Shown here: positions 1 to 8,155 of the stretch, one piece after another | Numbering within the stretch: the stretch's first letter is position 1 | How the letters are laid out: each line of letters starts with the position of its first letter | NCBI GenBank assembly: GCA_015296075.1 | Contig: DVDV01000162.1 | Coordinates: 1 to 43,741 of the forward strand | DNA: 43,741 nt | Direction: 5' to 3' | Source of the DNA: Leptolyngbyaceae cyanobacterium M33_DOE_097 | Lineage (GTDB): Bacteria > Cyanobacteriota > Cyanobacteriia > Leptolyngbyales > Leptolyngbyaceae | Program-made: the position numbers and the translations under genes | Notes under the pieces: generated by a model | Databases searched by the model: none | Seen by the model: only the letters and a program-made list of their open reading frames with translations | What the model was told of the DNA's origin: nothing

Positions 1-126
1 GAACATTCCCGCCACCGGTCTCCAGTCAACGGCTTTGTCAATGTCATCTGTGGGCTGATTGCCTACTGCCACCAGCCCAAGAAACCGTCTCTGTTAATTG
101 ACGAGGCTTTGCCTGCTGCCGCTTAA
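1..126 (+). CDS. IS982-family transposase, C-terminal fragment (cut by window edge)
   Basis: The window opens inside a reading frame that runs to a TAA at 124-126. The 41 visible residues include [20 protein letters not shown] followed by [11 protein letters not shown]. From memory this is the usual C-terminus of cyanobacterial IS982-family DDE transposases, where a serine/arginine-rich stretch is followed by a GLIAY-QPKKPS tail. The catalytic residues lie outside the window, so activity cannot be judged. The element's right end should fall just after the stop codon, because a truncated Uma2-type gene begins within about 15 bases on the opposite strand. The family call rests on recognised sequence and not on a search. 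Confidence 0.75.
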   Translation, partial: EHSRHRSPVNGFVNVICGLIAYCHQPKKPSLLIDEALPAAA

Positions 127-138
127 ACCGAACTCACG
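1..138 (+). mobile_element. Right end of an IS982-like insertion sequence
   Basis: The transposase tail ends at 126, and the short stretch from about 127 to 138 (ACCGAACTCACGTT region) separates it from the broken Uma2 gene. That stretch is the probable terminal inverted repeat. The exact junction cannot be fixed because the left end and the target-site duplication are outside the window. Confidence 0.55.
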
Positions 139-519
139 TTAATCTAACTGCACGCCATTTTCAAGGTACTCTTGCATTTGTGCTTGCAGCGGAAAACAGC
201 AGCGATCGTCTGGAGTCAAAGCTTCCCAACGCTCTTTTTGAACCCAGGCAACATCGGGCGATCGATTGGCCCCATTCGGCAGCTTGAAAACTGTCGAGGA
301 GCTGAAAACGTAACCAGCACGAGTACGCCGATTCCAAATTTCAACATCAGTGATTAGGCCTGCTTCTTGATTACTACTATCGCCACCGACAGGAGGCATC
401 ACGATCAATTCTCCGCTTGCAGTCAATTCAAATTGCCAGTCTTGATTGCTTTGGCAGAGGGCATAAAATTGCTCATCCGTCAGATGCACGGTATCAAGAT
501 TCAGCGTTAAAACTTGCAT
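139..519 (-). pseudogene. Uma2-family (DUF820) endonuclease-like gene, truncated by IS end and internal deletion
   Basis: The 126-residue product begins like a cyanobacterial Uma2/DUF820 protein: HLTDEQFYALCQSNQDWQFE, GELIVMPPVGG, then FKLPNGANRSPDVAWVQKER. Family members are usually about 190 residues. They carry a PD-(D/E)XK-like core in which the SPD aspartate is followed by an ELRSPSD-type segment. Here the sequence jumps from CCFP directly to LQAQMQEYLENGVQL, so the ELRSPSD-type segment is missing. The frame then stops at the IS junction before the usual GWLIDP tail. I infer an inactive remnant: one internal in-frame deletion plus truncation at the mobile element. The N-terminal half is intact and reads normally. 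Confidence 0.7.
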
Positions 520-573
520 GGCTTTTATCCCAAAGCTATAGCGCTACGCATAGAAGTTGGTACAAGAGGATGT

Positions 574-607
574 GGGAGCTGCGCTCCCAGCCAGGGGTTT
601 CACCCCT
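574..607. repeat. Tandem pair of small perfect hairpins (dispersed palindromic repeat)
   Basis: Two adjacent hairpins are visible, each with a 6-bp stem and 3-nt loop: GGGAGC-TGC-GCTCCC at 574-588 and AGGGGT-TTC-ACCCCT at 593-607. They lie in the 244-bp gap between the Uma2 remnant and the pilQ terminator. This style of intergenic repeat is common in cyanobacterial genomes. The gap shows no gene. Confidence 0.6.
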
Positions 608-702
608 GCACCCCGTCCTAACATTTTCCAGTATTGCTATATTTGCAGTCTAGCGTTTGTGCCGCGGCGGACAAAGAATCAAAGTTCAAAAAAGTGGGCA
701 CT

Positions 703-724
703 AAAAAAGGGGCATGACTGCCCC
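703..724 (-). terminator. Intrinsic terminator of the pilMNOQ operon
   Basis: On the minus strand GGGGCA-GTCA-TGCCCC forms a perfect 6-bp stem with a 4-nt loop, followed directly by TTTTTT. It lies 40 bases past the pilQ stop codon, the right place and orientation to end the operon. Confidence 0.85.
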
Positions 725-763
725 CAAAAGCTTTCAAGTGAGTAGAGAAAGGAGAGAAACCGA

Positions 764-2923
764 CTAGCGCGGCTGATTTTGCGGCTGTAGTCGATTGTTT
801 TGATCTTCGAGCAACTGCTGCACCGCAGGCCCAGGTGTATAGGTATACCCGAGCGTACTGAACTGAGAATCATCCAACACACGGGGTGTCAGCAGCACAA
901 TCACCTCGCGCCGTTGATTTTCCCGTTCAGTTCTACGGAAAAGTGCGCCCAGTAAAGGAATATCACCCAAGATTGGCACCTTCGTTACTAACGCCCGGTC
1001 TCTGTCATCAATGATTCCAGACAGCACCAAAGTTTGACCATCTCGTAAACGGATCTGACCCGACTCTAAACGGCGTTCACTCAAGAGCACAATCTGAATG
1101 TTACCTAAGTCAGATGAAACTTGTACCTGTTGCCCAGAAGGACTGGCCACAGTTGGTGCAACCGAGAGAGAAATGAAGCCGTTATCATCAATGCGATCGA
1201 TCTTAATTGTCAAAATTAGACCAGCCGCGCCTTTTTCAACTGTGACGTTCTGGGTGGCAAGACCATCACTAAAGGTTGTCTCTACATCCAGGTTTGTAAC
1301 AACTTCTTCAACCAGGCGCACCGTGGCGGTTTGCCCCTCCTGCACCACCAGAGTAGGATCCGTCAACAGCTTCGCGTGCTGGTTTTCCACAGCCAGAGCC
1401 AAGCTTGCAACAAAGTCATTGCCTGCACCACCCTGCGAAGTGCCAAAGCCAATTGAGCCAAAGTCAGAGCCATCACCAAAGACGTTAAATCGGAAGCGAC
1501 CCAAACCAAACCGGAAACTCGCATTGGCTCGATCGATCGCATTCAGGTCAACATCCACAACCCGCACATTCACAACTGCCTGACGACGACGAATATCCAG
1601 CTGAGTCAGTTGAGAGATCGCGATGTTGACTAATCGGGAATCACCGACCAGCGTCACCATATTTGTTCGCTCATCCCCTGACACGACCAATCCCCGCAAA
1701 ATTGGGACTGAATCAATGTAGTTTACCCGCTGTGTCTCAATCCGAGTTTCAGTCGTGGTCTGAGCCTGTGTCGGAGCAGCTGTCGTTTGCGCCCCTTCAA
1801 GCTGAGCAACAGGCAATGCGACCACTGTTGTCACCTGCCGTTCACGGGCAACCGCAGACTCAGCTCCCAGAGCCACAAGAAAACCAACTGCATTCGTGAC
1901 TAGAACTTGGTTTAAACGTACAGTGCGAGTCACCAAGTTTTTAGCAGAGTTGGGTAGGTTGGGTGCAACAAAAATGGTGCGTCCGACGCGGTTTGCCTCC
2001 AGACCACTCAAGCGCAACACATAGTTAAATACGTCTTGCACCGATTCATTCTCAACGTCAAGTGAAATTCGCGGTCCTTCAGCGGCAGCTTGCTGCTGGG
2101 CTGTTTGCTGTTGACCCTGTTGTTGCGCACCTCCTGCTGCGGTAAATGCAATATTTAAACCTGCAGTGCGGGCCAGCAGAGAAAGCACTTCTCTGGCAGG
2201 TGCATCTTTTAAGACAAGCCGTACCCGTTCGTTAGAGCCAAGGTCAATCGTTGCAGCCGTTGCATCGATCGTCCCTGTTGCAATATCCCCAATTGGCGGT
2301 GGCGAAGCTTTTGGCAAAAATGGAGGTGTACCGGGAGCATTTGCTGGCACGCCATCAATCATCACACCCGGAGCTGGCACCATCGGTTGCTGGCTAGTTG
2401 GGAACGGTGCAACTGGAGAATTTTGTGGATTTGTCGGAGCAGGTTGAACCGGCACCTGAGTTTGAGCCGTTGTTCTAGGGGCTGTTTGGGCCAATTTAGG
2501 AACATTTTGGGCAGTTGTTGTTGTTGGGCTTACACTCAACACAACTCCACCCGGCGATCGCTGGATCTTACCCACTGGCGAGTTACCTTGCCCGACAACC
2601 GTTACCCGCACACTGTTGGCATCCAGTGGTGTAACCGTGACTAACTGAATACCTGGGGCTGGGGTTTCTTGGCGAAACGTACCACCATCAGGCAAACTCA
2701 GGCGAGTATTGGTAATATCAGCCGTCCAAGAATTTGACCGATTCACTGCAAAAACTTGGGGTGTTTCACCTGACTGAGTTTGAAGCGATAGGTCGATCCC
2801 CCCATTCGTTGGCTTTACCTGCACCTTGACCAGTTTGGTTGGCTCAGCAAAAGCTGGCTGACTGAGGGCGATCGCCACCGCCCCACTTAGTAGCATTCCA
2901 TGGAACCATTGAGACTGTTTCAC
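764..2923 (-). CDS. pilQ: Type IV pilus secretin PilQ
   Basis: This 719-residue protein forms the outer-membrane ring through which the type IV pilus passes; in cyanobacteria it supports phototaxis and DNA uptake. Residues 1-26 are a signal peptide ending PAFA. Residues about 30-128 form an AMIN domain, which binds peptidoglycan. A Pro/Gln/Thr-rich linker follows to about 215. The STN/N0 domain starts near 230 (LVLKDAPAREVLSLLARTAG), an N1 domain follows, and the secretin core runs from about 480 to the end, with the typical VPILGDIPLLGALF and VIVLLTPRVLDD motifs. It is the last gene of pilM-N-O-Q, 58 bases after pilO, and a terminator follows. Length and domain order are normal. Confidence 0.96.
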   Translation of the reverse strand: MKQSQWFHGMLLSGAVAIALSQPAFAEPTKLVKVQVKPTNGGIDLSLQTQSGETPQVFAVNRSNSWTADITNTRLSLPDGGTFRQETPAPGIQLVTVTPLDANSVRVTVVGQGNSPVGKIQRSPGGVVLSVSPTTTTAQNVPKLAQTAPRTTAQTQVPVQPAPTNPQNSPVAPFPTSQQPMVPAPGVMIDGVPANAPGTPPFLPKASPPPIGDIATGTIDATAATIDLGSNERVRLVLKDAPAREVLSLLARTAGLNIAFTAAGGAQQQGQQQTAQQQAAAEGPRISLDVENESVQDVFNYVLRLSGLEANRVGRTIFVAPNLPNSAKNLVTRTVRLNQVLVTNAVGFLVALGAESAVARERQVTTVVALPVAQLEGAQTTAAPTQAQTTTETRIETQRVNYIDSVPILRGLVVSGDERTNMVTLVGDSRLVNIAISQLTQLDIRRRQAVVNVRVVDVDLNAIDRANASFRFGLGRFRFNVFGDGSDFGSIGFGTSQGGAGNDFVASLALAVENQHAKLLTDPTLVVQEGQTATVRLVEEVVTNLDVETTFSDGLATQNVTVEKGAAGLILTIKIDRIDDNGFISLSVAPTVASPSGQQVQVSSDLGNIQIVLLSERRLESGQIRLRDGQTLVLSGIIDDRDRALVTKVPILGDIPLLGALFRRTERENQRREVIVLLTPRVLDDSQFSTLGYTYTPGPAVQQLLEDQNNRLQPQNQPR

Positions 2924-2981
2924 AATTCCTTCCTCACTCGAAAGACGATGACTCGTAACCCCTGACGCAGAAGCACAGCCT

Positions 2982-3848
2982 TTACTTTGCAGGCGGCTTT
3001 TGCCCTGGTGGAGGCGCTAGCTTGCGCTGTTCCTCAGGGCTAAGAGGCATCAACGCCTCTAACTGAAACGTGCTTCTAATCTTGGTTTCTAGCTGACAGG
3101 TTGGATAGGGAACGGCTCCACCGCCAGTCGTGTTGTAGATAACATCGGGCTGTAAAACCTGAAAATCAACGTTTTTAGCAACTAACAAGTTTTGCTGTTG
3201 CTCAATTCGCTGAAGAATTTGCCGAGTATCATCGAAATTTGCGACCACATTGAGGCCAACCACTTTGCGCTTGACCTTGTTGTTTAGCGCCTGACCATAA
3301 GAACCGTCATTCACAGGACCCGATTTAGCTTCGTCAGGAGTAAACTCCTCTAGCTGAGGCGTCACTATAAACTCGCCTTTACCTTGCTCCTCAACCTGAC
3401 GAGCATTTTGGCGAATGGCTGGTGGGCATGTTGCTAGCTTACGCTCACGCTCTTGTTGAATTTGAGCTGGACTGCGACGATTGACCTGCTTGTTAATATC
3501 CAGCAGCAGAGTATTCAAAGAGGCTTCATTTGCAAATAGCCCCAGAACCTCTTGCTGTTGACGTTTGGCAACCTGTAGATCAGCCTTTGCAGCATTGATG
3601 CGGCGGGCAATCACCTCACGGTCTTTAACTTTTGCTTGCTTTTCAGCCACTTCAGCATTCAGCCGTTGGTTTTCTTCTAGGGCAGGCAAAACCAATTGCA
3701 GCAAAGCGTAGATTGCCGCAATCAAGCCTAACAGGCCCAGTAAAATACCACTAATTAGAGGGGTAATCGTGAGACCAAAGATTGTGGGATAAGTCGGTCC
3801 CGCCTCAAAGTCATCATCAGCAGGAATAAAATCATCACTAACCGTCAT
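2982..3848 (-). CDS. pilO: Type IV pilus inner-membrane platform protein PilO
   Basis: This 288-residue protein is a PilO-like alignment-complex subunit. It has a short acidic N-terminus, one membrane helix at about residues 29-54 (LISGILLGLLGLIAAIYALL), and a heptad-rich coiled coil (about 55-110). A periplasmic region follows with a cyanobacterial extension containing Cys-Pro segments and a proline-rich tail (PPPGQKPPAK). Sequence alone identifies PilO weakly. Position does so strongly, since it lies 15 bases after pilN and just before pilQ. In characterised systems PilN and PilO form a dimer that links the cytoplasmic PilM ring to the PilQ secretin. No separate pilP gene is present here. 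Confidence 0.9.
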   Translation of the reverse strand: MTVSDDFIPADDDFEAGPTYPTIFGLTITPLISGILLGLLGLIAAIYALLQLVLPALEENQRLNAEVAEKQAKVKDREVIARRINAAKADLQVAKRQQQEVLGLFANEASLNTLLLDINKQVNRRSPAQIQQERERKLATCPPAIRQNARQVEEQGKGEFIVTPQLEEFTPDEAKSGPVNDGSYGQALNNKVKRKVVGLNVVANFDDTRQILQRIEQQQNLLVAKNVDFQVLQPDVIYNTTGGGAVPYPTCQLETKIRSTFQLEALMPLSPEEQRKLAPPPGQKPPAK

Positions 3849-3863
3849 TTTTTCTCACCTCCC

Positions 3864-4751
3864 TTAATTAGCCTTCTTTGGCTCAGCGGTCTGAGCACCT
3901 GCTGGTTTCTGCTGCGGTTTAGCTGGAGTTTGCCCAACGCCCTTCTGTTGCAAGACCCGCAAACGAGTGACTAACCCTTTTGCACCTTTCGCGTTCAGCA
4001 CATCAACCATTTCCGAAGCAGGCATTTCGGTTAAACCCGCCCGGATACTAAAGTCGATCAGTTTTGGCAATCGCACCTGCTGATCGGGAGTCTGAGCCTG
4101 TTGCGGCTGGTTTGGCAAAGTCAGAGGCGCCAGGGGTCTTTCTTGCGCTTCTCGCTTCGCCCCTAAGATTTGGACAGCCTTGCCATCAACTAGGGGCGAT
4201 CGCTCCAGCATCAACGCCAAATCATTCACATCATTAAAATCTTTTGCCTTACCAATAATTTCTAAATAAGTGGGGGGCACAGCCGTTGGTGACTTTGGTG
4301 ACGGCGAAGGCGAAGCTCCACCACCCGTGGGGGTAGGAGCCGCCACCTGTTTAACGCTAGTGATCTGCACATTCGGCGGAATGCGATCGCGCAAATCTTG
4401 CATCAAAGCCGACCACGGCTTCACTTGATTAAATACAGTTGCGAGGGCTGTCGCCTCATCTTTTGCCTGCTTTACATCCGCTTCTAGCCGTTTAAGCTCA
4501 GCCTCTTGCTTTTGTAACTCTTGCAACTGAGAATCTAACTCTGCACTATCCTCACGCAGTGCATTGTTGCTGTTTTGCAAAAAGAGAAGCGAAGCCAACG
4601 TCAAAAGGGGCAACAGCAGACCAACTCCCAAACCAATCCACAGCGGACGTCGGCCACCAATTGCCACGCCACCGCCTCGACCAGATCGTTTTGCAACGTC
4701 TGGCTTGTACTCAGGACGATCATTTAGAAAGTTAACGTCCAGACTATACAT
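3864..4751 (-). CDS. pilN: Type IV pilus assembly protein PilN
   Basis: The 295-residue product starts MYSLDVNFLNDRPEYKP, the conserved cytoplasmic N-terminal motif (in other PilN proteins close to IN-LP) that docks into PilM. A membrane helix spans about residues 38-59. A coiled coil follows (about 62-105, rich in Leu/Glu/Lys), then the ferredoxin-like periplasmic domain (WSALMQDLRDRIPPNVQITS). A Pro/Ser-rich insert (ASPSPSPKSP) and an Ala/Gln/Lys-rich tail are low-complexity additions. It starts 7 bases after the pilM stop codon, indicating one transcript and probable translational coupling. Membrane topology matches its role in the inner-membrane platform. Confidence 0.92.
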   Translation of the reverse strand: MYSLDVNFLNDRPEYKPDVAKRSGRGGGVAIGGRRPLWIGLGVGLLLPLLTLASLLFLQNSNNALREDSAELDSQLQELQKQEAELKRLEADVKQAKDEATALATVFNQVKPWSALMQDLRDRIPPNVQITSVKQVAAPTPTGGGASPSPSPKSPTAVPPTYLEIIGKAKDFNDVNDLALMLERSPLVDGKAVQILGAKREAQERPLAPLTLPNQPQQAQTPDQQVRLPKLIDFSIRAGLTEMPASEMVDVLNAKGAKGLVTRLRVLQQKGVGQTPAKPQQKPAGAQTAEPKKAN

Positions 4752-4758
4752 TGCCGCT

Positions 4759-5889
4759 CTATGCCTCCCGCATTCCTAAACCGAGCACCACGCCTAAACC
4801 GGAGCGCGTTGCGTCAACAAGATCTTGACCTTCTACGTTGAGACCCAATGTTGCGATCGGATCGACCTGACTACAGGGCAACGCCAATCGTTGTGTAAAA
4901 AACTCGTCCAATTGTCCAATCGAAGCTCCTGGACCAGCCAGCAAAAGCTGAGCGACTTCCAGGTTCTCACCCTGATTTAGATAGAAGTCAATCGAGCGGC
5001 GTAACTCGTCTGCTAACTCGCCTAGCGCACGCAACATGGCTGCGGCACCTGGATTCACTCCCCCCATTCGACCTGGCGAACCCATCGTCGTCTCCCCTGG
5101 CGTCACCGGAATCGTCATACTTTGCAACAACTCAGTACTGCGACTCGGCGGCAAATTCATCGCCCGCGACAGCGAACTTTGAATCAAATAAGTGCCAATC
5201 GGCACCGTTCGGGAAAACTGAGGCACACCATCCACCGTGATCGAAATTTCAGTATTCTCAAACTCGATATCGACTAGAGCAACAGCCTCTTGTGGCGAAA
5301 ATTGGCGCAGTTGCTCCCGAATCGTACGAATCAGAGAAAAACTTGCAATCTCTAAAACATCAATATCTAAACCGGCTTGTTGAAACGTCTGGACATAGGA
5401 GTCAGTCACTTCTTTGCGGGTTGCGACGAGCAGCACCTGAAACTTCTCAATGCCATCTTCATCAACAAACAAACCGAGCTTCTGATAGTCAACATCTGCC
5501 TCTTCTCTGGGAAATGGCAGATACAAACTCGCTTCCTGGTTCAGCACCATTTCGCGCAACTCTTGGTCATTCAACTCTGCTGGAATTGGGATGATTCGAG
5601 TCACGGTATCACGTCCACCCGGTACAGCAGTGGCAACGCGTTTTACTTTAATTTTATTTTCAGCCAGCAATTCTTGAATGATCTCGGCAACACCAACCGA
5701 GTCCATGATTTGCCCTTCTTGAAAAGCACCTTCTGGCAGCGGAGCAGAAGCAAAACTAACAAGCTTAAACCCCTGACCTTGCTTACGAATTTGCGCAATA
5801 TTAACGCGATCGGCAGCTAACTCAACGCCGATCCCTTTCGCCTTTTTAGAGAACAGGTTTTTAAAGCTGCTAGCCACAACACCGCCCAC
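4759..5889 (-). CDS. pilM: Type IV pilus assembly protein PilM (actin-like ATPase)
   Basis: PilM is an actin/FtsA-fold protein that forms the cytoplasmic ring of the pilus machine and binds the N-terminus of PilN. Visible features are the N-terminal LFSKKAKGIGVELAADRVNI strand pair, the GGRDTVTRIIPIPAELNDQE segment, the second phosphate-loop-like strand VALVDIEFENTEISI with VPIGTYLIQSSL, and the C-terminal LLLAGPGASIGQLDEFF. The longest frame starts with GTG at 5889 (376 residues). Another GTG at 5877 gives MASSFKNLF, closer to relatives that start just before KNLFSKK, and is preceded at workable spacing by AAAAAAGG. I consider the 5877 start slightly more likely. This is the first gene of the operon. 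Confidence 0.95.
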   Translation of the reverse strand: MGGVVASSFKNLFSKKAKGIGVELAADRVNIAQIRKQGQGFKLVSFASAPLPEGAFQEGQIMDSVGVAEIIQELLAENKIKVKRVATAVPGGRDTVTRIIPIPAELNDQELREMVLNQEASLYLPFPREEADVDYQKLGLFVDEDGIEKFQVLLVATRKEVTDSYVQTFQQAGLDIDVLEIASFSLIRTIREQLRQFSPQEAVALVDIEFENTEISITVDGVPQFSRTVPIGTYLIQSSLSRAMNLPPSRSTELLQSMTIPVTPGETTMGSPGRMGGVNPGAAAMLRALGELADELRRSIDFYLNQGENLEVAQLLLAGPGASIGQLDEFFTQRLALPCSQVDPIATLGLNVEGQDLVDATRSGLGVVLGLGMREA

Positions 5890-6523
5890 CCTTTTTTACT
5901 AGAAAAAAACGCCACAAAGCTTACAAGAATTAGAACACGCTGAATAAAAAATGGAAAAGAAAAACTCTCTTGACTCGAAATATATTTGCTTACAACTCAA
6001 TTAACCAGCACAAAAATCGGCTAGCGAAGACATTTTTTGAATGTATATCTACTTTTTAGAGAAGATAAACAGACTGTCGGCAGCACTTTGAGAACGAACA
6101 TATAACAAACGGCTGCAAGCCTCTTAACTCAACAATTTAAGCTTTGAACTTAATTGTTTCAGCGATTAGGCTAGAGCTTACTTATTCACCCTGAAGGCTT
6201 AGCTACTGACAGCTTTTACCTACTCATCTAGCGATGTTACACACGATTTGTGAAATTGAACAAAAAATTTCGAGAATTGTGACAGCTTTGAAGCTTAGGT
6301 GCTGTGTGAGATTGCTGATTCTGCGATCGCCGATTTCGTGTTCTGTTTAGGTACGGTTTGATTGGGGCGATAAAACCTGACACACGACCAGCGACATACT
6401 AGTTAAGACTCAAGAAGTAATGATAACAAGTTGATGAGATAAGCGTGTGACGAAGCGTTAACTTGACATTTTTTTCGTTTCAAACATCACTTACCAAACA
6501 ACTTATCACGCGTCTTTTTAACC
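5890..6523. other. 634-bp intergenic region upstream of the pil operon
   Basis: This AT-rich gap lies between the 3' end of lnt and the 5' end of pilM, so it must hold the pil promoter on the minus strand. I see no convincing gene, RNA or complete promoter. One imperfect inverted repeat is visible at 6131-6158 (AACAATTTAAG paired with CTTAATTGTT, one bulged base), and one GCGATCGC site lies at about 6324. Its length, compared with neighbouring gaps, suggests a long leader or several regulatory sites. Confidence 0.4.
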
Positions 6524-8155
6524 CTATGGATTGTGATCAACCCAGGCACTAGGCCGTTCTGCTGTTTTTTGAGAACGAACCCAGAAAAGCAAGTAACCCA
6601 AAGTGAGCAAGCTGATTGTGAACAGAATAGGAATGTCTCCACTCACTACATATAGTGTTTTAGTTGCGCGAGAATAGAGATTTGCAGGATATATCTGGTA
6701 AGTGAAAGGTTGCGATCGCCAAATCACTTTTCCCTTTGGGTTGATCACACCCGAGTAACCTGTGTTTGTTGCTCGCACCAACCAGCGATCGGTTTCAATT
6801 GCACGCATCACTTCGAGTGCTTCAAACTGCACCATCAAGCGCTCACTATAGGGGTCGAGGTTAGCCGACGTTAGAATGAACTTGCCACCCGCTTTTGCTT
6901 GCCGTTGAAACACATTGGGAAAAACGGAGTCGTAACAAATTCCGGCGATCGCGCGGCCTAAAGGCGTATCAAATTGCTGGTTCAAAGTACCAGGCTTGCC
7001 ATTTTCTTGAACGGGCGAAAGTTGGTTGATCAGCCCACCCAATACCGAGGCAAAAGGGGTGTATTCCCCCAACGGCACCAGTTTGATCTTGTCGTAACGG
7101 CTCAGCACCTCACCCTGCGCACTGAGTGTGATGAGGCTACGCGCTAACCCGTCTGGCTCTGGATAAAACGTCCCCAGCCAGAGCGGCACCTGCTTTTGTA
7201 GAATCGCTTGATAAAAAGGGGTTTTCGCAAAGGCTGGCGCATTCCAGATAAACGGCAACGCCCCCTCTGGAGTAAGTACCGCCTGCATACCCGTGTTTGC
7301 TAGATCAACATACCCCTGGGTGTAACCTGTCTCAGCCCGCCGAATTCCCTCATCAGTTAATTTAATCCGCGTTGGCACATTTCCTTGAATCACACCAATC
7401 CTTAATTGATTTTCGGGAGCATCAATTAACGGACGCTGATACAAGACGTAACCAACCAGATGCAGACTGGCAAAGAGAGCCAACGCGATCGCCCCCAACC
7501 GTTTAGGTCGCGGATTCACAGAGCGCCCGAACTGTTGCTGCAAAGCTTCTGCCAGCAGACCATTCACCGCAGCGATCGCCAATGAAATAATCCACGGGCC
7601 AGCCAGTTGCCCCAGATGCAAAATCACGACATTGCCGGGAGTTTGGGTAAAAGCCAAATTCGTCCAGGCAAGCGGCCCCTGGCTCCAAATAATTTCGAGC
7701 GCCGCCCATAGATTTGCCCCAACAAAAATGCGCCCTCCTGCCGCCAGACCCGTTCGCCGTTGCAGCCAGCGCAGCAGCGCCACCCAGATCACAGGCAAAG
7801 CCGCCCCCCAAAAGGTAATAAAAGCCCAACAAAAAAGGGCAATCGCGATGCTGGCTAACCAGGGCACCCCCAACCACATCAGCGGATGGAGACCCGTAAT
7901 CCAGATCAGGGTGTAACCGTAAAACCCCAACCCCCACAGCAGCGGCAGGTAAAAAGCAGGAGCTTGCCAATAACGCAGCGGATGCGTCACGGGCGATCGC
8001 GGCAAGGTCAGACCTAACCAGAGCGGCACCATAGCAATCCAGCCCAAGCCCCACTCATTTGAGGGTACGGCAGCCAAGCCCATCACCAGGCCACTGCCCA
8101 GCGCCAGAGAAGACTGCCACACTTGCGATGAAAGAACTTTAAATGGCTTTAGCAT
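6524..8155 (-). CDS. lnt: Apolipoprotein N-acyltransferase Lnt
   Basis: Lnt adds the third acyl chain to the N-terminal cysteine of lipoproteins in the plasma membrane. The protein has about seven hydrophobic N-terminal segments, then a nitrilase-fold domain with the Glu-Lys-Cys triad: TPEGALPF (Glu near 297), YDKIKLVPLGEYTPF (Lys near 353) and GICYDSVFPN (Cys near 404), and a final C-terminal membrane helix. A longer frame begins at 8182, but ATG at 8155 (MLKPFKVL, 543 residues) is preferred. It sits in the overlap ATGCTAA, where the TAA is the prmA stop, a typical coupled start. The PsbP-like lipoprotein at 39.3 kb is a likely substrate. Confidence 0.95.
   Translation of the reverse strand: MLKPFKVLSSQVWQSSLALGSGLVMGLAAVPSNEWGLGWIAMVPLWLGLTLPRSPVTHPLRYWQAPAFYLPLLWGLGFYGYTLIWITGLHPLMWLGVPWLASIAIALFCWAFITFWGAALPVIWVALLRWLQRRTGLAAGGRIFVGANLWAALEIIWSQGPLAWTNLAFTQTPGNVVILHLGQLAGPWIISLAIAAVNGLLAEALQQQFGRSVNPRPKRLGAIALALFASLHLVGYVLYQRPLIDAPENQLRIGVIQGNVPTRIKLTDEGIRRAETGYTQGYVDLANTGMQAVLTPEGALPFIWNAPAFAKTPFYQAILQKQVPLWLGTFYPEPDGLARSLITLSAQGEVLSRYDKIKLVPLGEYTPFASVLGGLINQLSPVQENGKPGTLNQQFDTPLGRAIAGICYDSVFPNVFQRQAKAGGKFILTSANLDPYSERLMVQFEALEVMRAIETDRWLVRATNTGYSGVINPKGKVIWRSQPFTYQIYPANLYSRATKTLYVVSGDIPILFTISLLTLGYLLFWVRSQKTAERPSAWVDHNP

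Noticed and set aside
6233-6432. Several TGTGA half-sites upstream of pilM
   Set aside because: No complete TGTGA-N6-TCACA palindrome, so a CRP-type site cannot be claimed.
6463-6490. TTGACA with a downstream ATCACT, plus strand
   Set aside because: The -10 match is poor, and no plus-strand gene follows.
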